This document shows, piece after piece, positions 30,341-39,486 of a stretch of 64,000 nucleotides of DNA. The translations under genes and the position numbers were made by a program. Position 1 is the stretch's first letter. Each line of letters opens with the position of its first letter. The DNA lies in assembly GCA_018806915.1 (NCBI GenBank), contig JAGKQI010000101.1:124001-188000 (forward strand), in the 5' to 3' direction. The DNA comes from Phytophthora colocasiae (Eukaryota; Oomycota; Peronosporomycetes; Peronosporales; Peronosporaceae). Below the pieces are notes generated by a model. The model searched no databases and had not been told where the DNA came from. It saw nothing but the letters and a program-made list of their open reading frames with translations.

Positions 30341-30687
30341 AAGTCATAAAAAAGTTTCTTCGGTTTGCTGTAGAATTTACACGGTTGCCTGTTCCAATCG
30401 TGATCAAGATTCGACGCAACAGTTGTGCACTACTATAGACAAACCCGACCCAAGCAAGCGGAAGGCAACGAGGGAAACAAAAGTACAAGTTAATATAATG
30501 GCTTGCGAACCCTGACTTCACCGCTTCAACACGAGTTTTCTTGAGATTCGACAGCTCTCCCCGCACATGTACTGGTCTAACCCGACGCTGGTTTATTCGC
30601 CTAGACAGCTATGTAGTTGACTATTTGGATGACTCAGCAGCATTCACCAAAGTCACGAAACTCCATGCAGGACAGTTGAGGTTACGC
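30341..30687. other. Intergenic 3' flank, no gene seen
   Basis: Lies between the right end of the MULE-like element and the stop of secreted family copy 2. It probably includes that gene's terminator. Confidence 0.35.
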
Positions 30688-32112
30688 TTACAGCAAACTG
30701 CTGGCAACAACAGCCATAGCAGCCACGAGCACCGACGCCAACGAAGCAGTCACGGGGCTGTCCGACGAGCCGTTCTTAGTCGAGCCTGACGTGCCGTCCG
30801 ACGAGGAAGACGAGTTGGCGGGAAGCGTCAGCTTCGGGAACGAGAAGTCCGAGGGAGCGGCCTCACAGCCGTCCGCGGCGGAAGAGCACACAGTACAAAT
30901 TTGCGAGTAAAGCGTACGGTTACAGCCGTTCGAAGCACTGGCACAGGCCTCGCTGTTCTCGTAACACTTGGGGTTGGCCGACGTCAGCTTCTCGATTGTT
31001 GGGAGAGCCTCCATGTTAGCGCTGGTGCCGTTACCGGCCAGCTCATTGTACATCTCCACCATAATCGACGTACGGTTCGAGTTGGCGTCCTCGTCACCAG
31101 GGTTCAACCAGAAGTCAAGTGCCTCCTCAACCTCAAAGCCACTGCCAGTGTTGGTGGCCTTGAACTCCACACCGCCATCTTCACAGAACTCCGTGTAGTT
31201 GCTGTAACCCATCTCAGTAATTCCAACAAGGTCATCGATGTTGATGTAACCCAGGATCTTGTAGCTGAACGTGCAGTTGTCTCCATCAGGCTCCACACCC
31301 ATAGCACAAAGACCACCAGGGTACTCAGCACGGCACTCGTCCGTCTTGTCCGCACGCAGCTCCTGAGCGCACGAGTTCGGGAACGAGAACCAGTAGTTGC
31401 CCGGGTACGGTGCACGAGGGTCCGACGTTTGCAGGTTGCTGCCCACCATCGGACCAATATCCATCTCACCGTCCAGACCGTAGTAAACCTTACAATCTTC
31501 CGACAGGTCACTTCCCTCATCCGTGCACTTGGCTCCATCCATAGCCACAAACTCACCGTACTCAGGAGGCGTGTGACTCTCGTAGTACTTGATACCGTAC
31601 GTCGGCTGCACAATTGTCACTTCGTAGAACACCACATATTGCATGTCGTTCTTGCGGTGGCACTTGACCGACTGCTCCTCGACATTGATACCTTCAGCCT
31701 GCACATACATCAGAGCACCTTCCACCGAGGCAGTGTTCACAGTGTCCAGATTGTTCATGTAGGCCAGTTCCGTCGTGTCTCCGTACTTGGACAACCACAG
31801 TTTAGCCTCCTCGTTCCACACAGGAGCATCACCCTGAACACGAGCCTGAACGGACGTGACGGTCTTCATGTGCCATCCTCCGTTGGCCGAAGACAGCGAC
31901 GACGAGCCAGCGGTGACAGTGCCAGTTGATGACGACGATCCGTCAGTGTCAGCAGCCGACACTGTTCCTGCAGTCGCCGAGGAACCGGAGGCGGCAGTGG
32001 TGGCCGAGTCCGACGTCGCCTTGGACACCATCATTTGCAGGTGGGCGGCATTGGAGGCCGAAGTCAAAGGAGCTCCGAGGAGGAAGCACAGCAGACCGAA
32101 GCGACGCCACAT
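30688..32112 (-). CDS. Unrecognised secreted GPI-type protein, family copy 2
   Basis: 474 residues. The signal peptide is almost the same as in copy 1 (MWRRFGLLCFLLGAP). The Ser/Thr/Ala-rich spacer is longer (about 60 residues); the roughly 300-residue core is conserved, and a stalk leads to a hydrophobic GPI-type tail (VTASLASVLVAAMAVVASSLL). In the core the DNA is almost unchanged from copy 1, with about two differences over roughly 360 bp from the CEDGG codons to EDCKVYY. The spacer, the region around NPGDEDANSNRT and the tail differ freely. Function unknown; cell-surface location is inferred from the anchor signal. Confidence 0.8.
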   Translation of the reverse strand: MWRRFGLLCFLLGAPLTSASNAAHLQMMVSKATSDSATTAASGSSATAGTVSAADTDGSSSSTGTVTAGSSSLSSANGGWHMKTVTSVQARVQGDAPVWNEEAKLWLSKYGDTTELAYMNNLDTVNTASVEGALMYVQAEGINVEEQSVKCHRKNDMQYVVFYEVTIVQPTYGIKYYESHTPPEYGEFVAMDGAKCTDEGSDLSEDCKVYYGLDGEMDIGPMVGSNLQTSDPRAPYPGNYWFSFPNSCAQELRADKTDECRAEYPGGLCAMGVEPDGDNCTFSYKILGYINIDDLVGITEMGYSNYTEFCEDGGVEFKATNTGSGFEVEEALDFWLNPGDEDANSNRTSIMVEMYNELAGNGTSANMEALPTIEKLTSANPKCYENSEACASASNGCNRTLYSQICTVCSSAADGCEAAPSDFSFPKLTLPANSSSSSDGTSGSTKNGSSDSPVTASLASVLVAAMAVVASSLL

Positions 32113-32174
32113 CTGCAGACCTGAATGTTCCGAGTGAATTCCTGTCGTAACCTGTAGAGATATCGCACTGGTAT

Positions 32175-32192
32175 GGCGAAAACTGGAATGGA
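32175..32192 (-). promoter_or_regulatory. Inr/FPR core promoter of secreted family copy 2
   Basis: The minus strand reads TCCATTCCAGTTTTCGCC, initiator CATTCC plus an FPR-like CAGTTTT, about 65 bp before the ATG at 32112. Confidence 0.55.
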
Positions 32193-33241
32193 TCGTGTAT
32201 GCAGGTGTAAAATCTATAGACCTGATTTTTTTGTGTTGTTGGTTGCAAGTAGAAAGTTTTTCTGAACTAGTTTTTTGTATGGTTTAAAGAAAAGTTGTTG
32301 AATTAGGGTGATGATTTGGTCTCGATCTAAACAGCTTGTACTGCTTTGGTGGCTTCACAAACAGTCGTTATGCCGTTCGCATGCGGACCGATCCCGATCA
32401 TTCTCCTCCTCTATTTGGTGCGGATAGTATGATACTATCCGGGATAGCCCTAGGGCTGTCTGTGAGTCGAGCCAGCGTAGCTTGTTTGTACTAGTATCGC
32501 GCACGCAATGTCCTTTTCGCTTACAACGGAGCGAAGGTTTGGAGCCTCCGTGTCGGAAATTGCGAAGCCCTTGGTCCTGTTTTTATTGAGCCAAAACACT
32601 TCATTTGCTCTGCTTGCTGGAACGACGCAGACGCAAGAGGGGTTATCATAACTGGTTTGTGCATGTATGAAGCAGTGCTTATACCTGGTAGCTAGCACCG
32701 TCGAAGCACTACAATCTCTATCAGTCCTGGGGGTCCACCGAACTCTAGCAATTGCTTTTGCAAGCGACAACTCGATTTTCGACATCATGTGTTCGACAGT
32801 CCAGCTAATGCAGGATACCGGTACACTGGCACCACCAGCAAGACACGCCTTGCGATCACCAAACGTGCTGCTGAAGTCGATGGTGCACAGTCAATGGTGG
32901 GGAACATGCGTGGGACATCTACATTACCTGTACATCTAACATTTAGTGAACTTCGCACGGTGAGGCGATGTCTTTCAGTCAAGCTCTCAAAGATCCAATT
33001 TTCACAATCTAGCCAGGTCTTTCCTGCCAGGCAACTTCCATTTGGTCTTGGTGACCAAGACGAAGACACACAGCGTTCACTACATGTACAGCCTGTCAAC
33101 TCGACACGTTGATCCAAATCAAACATTTCTTTCGGCAAAAACTCTCGTTTTCATTTACTTCTCCGGAAAGTGTACTGCTATCAGCGCAGTCCTCTATGTA
33201 CTACCATGACATTTCACGTGTTATCTCTGCAAGCTTGGAGC
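32193..33241. other. About 1 kb intergenic with possible degenerate ORFs
   Basis: Two overlapping minus frames (33138-32785 and 32788-32450) give Cys-containing proteins of 117 and 112 residues that I do not recognise. They could be fragments of an old transposase or chance. A 19-bp perfect palindrome lies at 32422-32440. No other gene signal. Confidence 0.35.
32422..32440. repeat. 19-bp perfect palindrome
   Basis: ggatagtatgatactatcc: 9-bp arms around one base, followed by a further gggatagccc copy of the arm. Confidence 0.6.
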
Positions 33242-34636
33242 TTAGCTGGATCCAGGGGGCAGTGACAAGTCGGGGAACGAATAGCCCGAAGGTGCAACTT
33301 CGCAACCATCCCCCTGAGCCGAGCACACCTGGCACACCTGAGAGTACAGCGAGCGACTGCAACCGAACTGAGCCTTCGCGCACGCCGCGTTGTTCTGGTA
33401 ACACTTGGGGTTGGCCGCGGTGAGGCTCTCAGCCGACGGGAGCGGAGTCATGTTAGCACTCGTACCGCTGCTGGCCAACTGATTGTACGTGGCCACCATT
33501 TGTGCGGCACGATCCGCGTTGGCGTTCTGATCGCCAGGATTCTTCCAGAAGTCGATGCACTGCTCCACCTCGAACCCGTTGCCGGTGTTCTTGGCCTTGA
33601 ATTCAATGCCGCCGTTCTCGCAGAACTGCTGGTAGTTGCTGAAGCCCATCTTCGTGATTCCGACCAGGTCGTCGATGTTGATGTAGCCCAGAATCTTGTA
33701 CTTGTACGTGCAGGTCTCTCCATCCGGCTCGACTCCCATGGGGCACAGACCTCCGTTGTACTGCGCTCTGCACTCAGCCGTCTTCTCGGCGCGATACTTC
33801 TGCGCACACGAGTTCGGGTACGAGCACCAGTAGTTGTTGGGGTACGGAGCGCGAGGGTCGGAGCCCTGCGGGTTGCACCCAACGTTCGGGCCGATGTCCA
33901 TGGTACCGTCCAAGCCGTAGTAGACTTTGCAGCTCTTGGGCAGGTCAGAGCCGGCATTCGTGCATTTGGCGCCGTCCATCGCGACGAACTCGCCGTACTC
34001 AGGGGGGTTGTGGTTCTCGTAGTACTTGATGCTGTTCGTAGGCTGGACGATGGTCATCTCGTAGAAGACAACGTACTGCATGTCGTTCTTGCGGTGGCAC
34101 TTGACCGACTGCTCATTGACGTTGATGCCTTCGGCCTGTACGTACATAAGAGCACCTTCCACGGATGCCATGTTAACGGTATCCAGATTGTTCACATAGG
34201 CGAGTTCGGGGGTGTCGCCGTACTTGGACAGCCACAGTTTGGTCTGCTCGTTAAAGACAGGTGCGTCGCCCTGCACGCGAGCATGAATAACCTTGACCGG
34301 AGTCATTTTCCAGCTTCCAGTGCTGCTACTGTTGTTGTTAGCGGAAGAGGTAGTGGAGGTCTCGACAACACCAGACACGGCACCAGTGTTGGCGTTTGCA
34401 GTTCCCTTGGAGCTCTTGAGCCAGCAAGTGCCACCGTTGTAGTTGGTCCAAGTGAACGCACCGCAACCGGTTGCACTGGAGCAGATCGAGCAACATCCAT
34501 CAGCCGACGAGCTCAGCGCGCTGCCAATATCCGCGCCACTGTAGTCAACGTCGCTCTCCAGATTGGAGCAAATTGCCGCCCCCGAGACTGCACCAAGAAG
34601 ACCCAGGTAGACGAACAGGAGTTTGGCACTCAGCAT
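33242..34636 (-). CDS. Secreted family copy 3 with PAN/Apple-like head and no GPI tail
   Basis: 464 residues. Signal peptide at residues 1-20 (MLSAKLLFVYLGLLGAVSGA). A PAN/Apple-like cysteine module spans about residues 21-80 (AICSNLESDVDYSGADIG, SADGCCSICSSATGCGAFTW and a later GGTCWLKSSKG); such modules bind protein or carbohydrate. The family core begins at WKMTPVKVIHARVQGD and keeps LWLSKYGDTPELAYVNNLD, KCHRKNDMQYVVFYEMTI, YGLDGTMDIGPNVG and GYINIDDLVGITKMGF, with two extra cysteines. It ends at FPDLSLPPGSS without the stalk or hydrophobic tail of copies 1 and 2, so it is probably released rather than anchored. Confidence 0.8.
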   Translation of the reverse strand: MLSAKLLFVYLGLLGAVSGAAICSNLESDVDYSGADIGSALSSSADGCCSICSSATGCGAFTWTNYNGGTCWLKSSKGTANANTGAVSGVVETSTTSSANNNSSSTGSWKMTPVKVIHARVQGDAPVFNEQTKLWLSKYGDTPELAYVNNLDTVNMASVEGALMYVQAEGINVNEQSVKCHRKNDMQYVVFYEMTIVQPTNSIKYYENHNPPEYGEFVAMDGAKCTNAGSDLPKSCKVYYGLDGTMDIGPNVGCNPQGSDPRAPYPNNYWCSYPNSCAQKYRAEKTAECRAQYNGGLCPMGVEPDGETCTYKYKILGYINIDDLVGITKMGFSNYQQFCENGGIEFKAKNTGNGFEVEQCIDFWKNPGDQNANADRAAQMVATYNQLASSGTSANMTPLPSAESLTAANPKCYQNNAACAKAQFGCSRSLYSQVCQVCSAQGDGCEVAPSGYSFPDLSLPPGSS

Positions 34637-34657
34637 CTTTTCCCTTGTCTTCGTGTT

Positions 34658-34676
34658 GGTAAATTGAAGAATGCAC
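34658..34676 (-). promoter_or_regulatory. Inr/FPR core promoter of secreted family copy 3
   Basis: The minus strand reads GTGCATTCTTCAATTTACC, an excellent match to the initiator CATTCT followed by FPR CAATTTACC, about 25 bp before the ATG at 34636. Confidence 0.7.
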
Positions 34677-35660
34677 CACCACGACCAGAGCGAAACTCGA
34701 GGGATAGGATTTGTCTGTTCGTCTTGTGGCTTCTTGGGCTATCGTCCCAACATCGCAATGTCATTACAAGCGGGCGCTGGAAGCCGATCGTACAGTATGG
34801 TCTGGTCTGGGATCTGTAAACCGCATCCTTGAGATTAATTCTGGCAGAAATTGGCATCAAACTTTGAAGGCGGTAGAATTCATCAGACCTTCTAAAACTC
34901 CAGGCTTGCCAGTTCACATGTCCTCATGTAGCTCTGGTTGGTGGGGAGCTTACAGGTCTGGTGTCAAGAGCGCAATCGAATATATAGTTTTTTTTGTCAT
35001 CCTTAATTTCACGATGATGTCTGCGTCTTCAACAAAAAACGATGAGGATAGTGCAGGGCCACACGAATTTGTCACAGACAGCGACGGCACAAAAAGATGT
35101 CAATTGCAATTGCAATTGTAGCAAAATGCAAAGTTGTCGGTGCGATTGATAGCACTACATGTATCGAAGAAGCGCTCTGATTCTGTGTAAGGATCTCCTT
35201 ACTAAGGAAATCCTTTGAACGCCAATTGAGCCGCACATGAAAAAGCGACAAGGAGAAAGATCCAGCTTCTGTCGGAAGCTCTGGACTAGCCTCTGGTGGA
35301 TGTCCTGCAAGCCGCACGTGCTTCAAACCGATGGTGTGCGGTAGCCAACGTATGCGCTCTACATGTAGCATTGTCTTAAAGTCACCAGACGCCCATCCAG
35401 ATTGCCCATTCGCATAGCATCGCAAAGAACGTGGCTGCAGACAACATTTGTGCCGTTGTATCGAGGATCTTCGTGCAAGCGTCGAAAGTAGTTGTGCAAA
35501 ACAAATAGCATCCGCAACTGAGAGATGGAGGCTGAACCCGATCAGGATTCCTAGGAAACGCTCTCATTTGAAACGAATCCGATCTGGATAGGATTCATGA
35601 TGGCTGCTTCGTTCTGCGTGGTACTTTTGGCGGCATAGTGGTAGATCTCTGAGAGAGAAG
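34677..35660. other. About 1 kb divergent intergenic region
   Basis: Between secreted copy 3 (-) and the DGAT2 cluster (+). It contains the repeat caattgcaattgcaattg at about 35099-35118 and ctacatgtag-type palindromes. No gene seen. Confidence 0.4.
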
Positions 35661-35680
35661 CTTTCCATTCTCCCACTTCG
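35661..35680 (+). promoter_or_regulatory. Inr/FPR core promoter of DGAT2 copy 1
   Basis: CTTTCCATTCTCCCACTTCG, initiator CATTCTC followed by a C-ACTTC FPR-like block, 21 bp before the ATG at 35702. Confidence 0.5.
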
Positions 35681-35701
35681 GCTTCTGCCCTCCGACACGC
35701 A

Positions 35702-37062
35702 ATGGCGCCCAACCTGACCGAGAACAGTCAAGATCCGCAGGACAAGGACGTTCTGGAGTATGACGCCCCTGGATTCTTCGCGGAGAACAGCAAAGTACCG
35801 CAGTGGATTCAAAGCCTGGCAACGGATGCGTTCAGCTTTGTCATTCTGCACTACTTCGTCTGGGGAGTCCCATTCCTCATTCTATTCTACCTTTTCCACA
35901 GAGTTAGAACATGTTTTTTTATTCTACAGGTAGGGTGAATGCTCACAAATGTTGCGTTTGTAGTGTGGTCTGGATTATGTATCCATCGCAATGGTAGTGC
36001 TCTACCTCCCCTCGTTCTTCAGCGGGGCACACAAGACCGGTAAAGGTAACGTTTGGGAGGGTCTTCGTACGTCCAGACTGTGGGGGCTACTAAGTGCATT
36101 CCTGCGGTGCATTCTACCAGCTTGAAAACCGCAAAATTGCGGCTGACTAAAACTACCTGCGTGCAGTATGAAGCTCATCCGAGAGCAGGAGCTGGACGCC
36201 AAGAAACGCTACATCTTCGGGTTTCACCCTCACGGTATCATCGTACTATCTCGGATCGCGATTTTCGGTGGCAGCTTCGAAGATCTTTTCCCTGGCATCA
36301 CTTATCGAAGTAGGAAGTTATCCACCGTTGAGTTTAGATAAAAAAAATCTCACGGATGTTTCTTGTCTGTAGTCCTCGGGGCCACTCCAATGTTCTACAT
36401 CCCAGGAGGCCGTGAGCTTTGTCTCTGGATGGGAGGTGTGGACGCCTCACGAGCCACGAGTGATAAGGTGTTGCAGGAAGGTAACAGTATCGTGGTGTAC
36501 CCTGGAGGAGTGGCAGGGATTTTTAAGACCAACCCGAACTCGAAGGAGGTGGGTGAATGTTGGAATCTTTTGCATTGTTGATGCTTACTAACATTTCACT
36601 GGTGGAAGACCCAATTGGTGCTGAAGAATCGACTTGGTTTTGTGAAACTGGCCATGACCCATGGCGCATACCTCGTGCCAACGTTCGTCTTTGGCGAAAA
36701 GTGGCTTTACAAGTGAGTTGTAGGCATTTTTATTCTCCTTTTGTTAGGCTAACTTGAAATTGTTTTGGGTTTGTAGCATGTGGAACCCTCCTAAAAGCAT
36801 CATCGACTTCTTCCGCCAGACTCTCGGGATCCCAGTGCTTGTCTTCTGGGGCAAATTCTGGTGGATGCCTAAAGCTCCGGAGGAAGGAAAGCGCTACGGC
36901 GTCGTGTACGGGAAACCCATTGCCACAGAGCCCAACCCAAACCCAACAGACGAGCAAATTCGAGCTATCCACACGCAATACGTGGCTGAGATCGAAAGGA
37001 TCTTCGAGCAGTACAAAACGGAATTTGGCTACGAAGAGGACGAGACGCTAGCCATCGTTTGA
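35702..37062 (+). CDS. DGAT2: DGAT2-type acyltransferase, intact six-exon copy
   Basis: Exons 35702-35902, 35964-36106, 36167-36309, 36373-36548, 36609-36712 and 36777-37062 (201, 143, 143, 176, 104 and 286 bp) join in one frame to 350 residues, through GT-AG introns of 60-64 bp. DGAT2-family enzymes attach the third acyl chain to diacylglycerol at the ER or lipid-droplet surface. Seen here: an N-terminal membrane segment ([16 protein letters not shown]), the catalytic [19 protein letters not shown], an [12 protein letters not shown] block, [19 protein letters not shown] followed by VFGE, and a C-terminal [19 protein letters not shown] region. The exon pattern repeats in the two downstream copies. 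Substrate specificity (DGAT versus MGAT or wax synthase) cannot be read from the sequence. Confidence 0.88.
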
Positions 37063-38045
37063 GATGTACTGATTTTGGAATGTGAACAGTGATCGCGTGG
37101 GATCATACCGTCATTTCTTACACTTCATTGCAATCGTTTACAGCCACAGATCAACAAATAACCCACGCGATCGTAAAAAAGCACAGTCGATTTCATCATA
37201 CCTAGCTGTAAACGTCACGGTCGATTACGTCGTTCGGTACTGGGTATCGTGCAACAATTGGAACCTGACGATGCCAAGCTCATTTCTGAATACGACGGCC
37301 AAAGCCACAATGGCCCCAGACCCCAAGATGAAGAAGGAAAAGAGTGAAGAGAAGAACGTTTTTGTGTACGAGAGTAAAGTGTTCTTTTCAGAGAACAGTC
37401 GAGTCCCAAAGTGGCTGCAGAATGTCATCACCGACATCTTCAGTTTCGTCACTGCCCACTACTTTGTGATTTCATGTATTGTGTATCTATCTGTAGCGAG
37501 GGCTTGACTACATTTCCATTGCGATGGTGGCGCTATATCTCCCGTCGTTCTTCAGTGGAGCCCAGAAGACTGGCAGAGGAAATGTGTGGGACTCCTTACG
37601 CACGTCCAGCATTTGGGGACTAATGAACAAGTTCCTTCGGTACGTCTTGACGGTGTAGAACAGCTTCATTGCGGTTGATTTCTCGCATCTGATACTTTGA
37701 TCGGTAGTATCAAGATTATCCGCGAGCAGGAGTTGGATCCTAACAAGCAGTTCATCTTCGGCTTTCATCCGCACGGAATCCTCGTGCTCTCTCGCCTCGC
37801 GATCTTCGGTCGGAACTTTGACGACATCTTCCCAGGCATCAAGAATCGACGTACGTTTATCTCTTGGTCGCTTTTAATTGTGTAAGGAGACTCATAATAT
37901 GTTTGTAGTTCTCGGAGCGTCTGCGATGTACTACGTCCCGTTGGGTCGTGATATTTGCTTGTGGCTTGGCGGCGTTGATGCGTCCCGTTCTACTGGGGAG
38001 AAGGTCCTAAACGAAGGCAACAGTATCATTGTCTACCCTGGCGGC

Positions 38046-38602
38046 CAGGGATAGGAAAAATACAATATCATACGGATTGGAGGCCTTCATCCAAGCCAAT
38101 AAATAATTGAGTTATTGCCAATTTTTTCGACAATGTCAACCAAGTCAGTAGGTCACATGAATATGTGACACTATGTCGTCTTTTCTCATGAGTTTTTGAA
38201 CGAGTTGGTTGCTGTCGATGCGCCTGGATTCAGGAGGGGTTACCTCGAGAACCCTCCCACCGCGTCCAACCTCTCCAACCAACACACACAAGTCATAGTC
38301 CGAATTCCTCGACATCATACATACAACACACAAATCAACTGATATAATATAATTCAGTTAGGAAATGACAAGCAACTGTAATAACCCGTGTGCCCTGTGT
38401 GCAAACGTGGCCACACCACCCGTTTGGCGATAGTTCTCGCTACCATCCATTGGCAAAGCAACCACACATGTCAACGACATTTGGCTATGGCCAAGATTGA
38501 CCTGTATAAAAAATTGCATGTTATTAAGGTTGAGGAGCAATAAATTATGGCAATATGACATTGCCAATATCGGCAATAGTTACGGAAAATTACCAAACCC
38601 TG
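38046..38602. mobile_element. hAT-like MITE, 557 bp
   Basis: The ends read CAGGGATAGGAAAAATA (left) and CAGGGTTTGGTAATTTTCC (right, on minus). The 8-bp target duplication ctggcggc is at 38038-38045 and 38603-38610. CAGGG ends with an 8-bp duplication are typical of hAT elements. It has no transposase ORF and is AT-rich, so it would need a hAT transposase from elsewhere. Confidence 0.85.
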
Positions 38603-39039
38603 CTGGCGGCGTCCCGGAGATTTTCCGCACGCATCCGAGCTCGAAGGAGGTGAGTTGAGGTTGAAACAGTCCTTTTATCCAATGTTGACAATTTTTTTCT
38701 GCACAGACGCAACTCGTGCTGAAAAAGCGACTTGGATTCGTTAAACTAGCTATTCGTCATGGTGCCGACCTGGTTCCTACCTTTATCTTTGGGGAGAAAT
38801 GGCTGTACAAGTACGTTGTTTATTTTGCAAGGCTGCTTGGTGGCTCGATTGATATTTACTGTGTGTTGTTTAGTGTGTGGAATCCACCCAAACTCATCAT
38901 CGACTTCTTCCAAAAGGCCCTCGGGATCCCCATGCTCGTCTTCTGGGGGAAATTCTGGTGGATGCCCAAGGCCCCACCAAAAGGCAAACGCTACGGACTT
39001 GTGTACGGTAAACCCATCGCTACGATACTTAATCCCAAC

Positions 39040-39464
39040 TGTTGCGCCCGATCTCCACTGGGGAGACCAGGCGCAGAGGAGAACCCTCTGTGGAGTCAGC
39101 TGTGTCGGTAGGCAACCGACACATCTGATCTCCAGATGGGTTCAGTGGCTACTGAGCCAACAGATTTGTATTTGAGTTAATTAAGGCTATAGTTTAGCTA
39201 AGGTTAATCAAGTGACGATACAGTCTGTGGTCAGTTGACAAGTACGTAGCCAAGCTGTGATTGGCTAGTACCGTCTCTCTGGAGAGAGGCACCATTTGTG
39301 CGATGAGGAACCGGAGGCAAGAGGGAGAGGATTCATTCCTCTCACAACCGCTTTTGCTTCGGACTGAGCACGTTCGTAAGGATAGCATAAGTTAGCGGTA
39401 GAGAGATAAAATCAATAAAGACAGTTGATTAAAGACATTCTCTAAGCGTTTATTCACTTTAACA
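39040..39464 (+). repeat. 5' LTR of copia element 3
   Basis: 425 bp, TGTTGC...TAACA; one substitution from the 3' LTR. Confidence 0.9.
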
Positions 39465-39486
39465 TTTCAAGTAAGAGTGCCAAGTG

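Noticed and set aside
30901..31929. 342-residue plus-strand ORF
   Set aside because: It is the antisense of the secreted family copy 2 core. A similar antisense frame exists opposite copy 3 (33500-34819), as expected from codon bias; no domain or promoter.
32450..33138. Two minus-strand ORFs of about 115 residues as genes
   Set aside because: No recognisable domain, overlapping stop/start and no promoter motif; left as a possible remnant.
33500..34819. 439-residue plus-strand ORF
   Set aside because: Antisense of secreted copy 3, rich in Val/Arg/Leu as mirror-frame translations are.
39465..39486. Half-tRNA(iMet) primer site in copia element 3
   Set aside because: The bases after the LTR (tttcaagtaagagtgcc) do not match the anticodon-arm complement seen in elements 1 and 2; the primer is unidentified.
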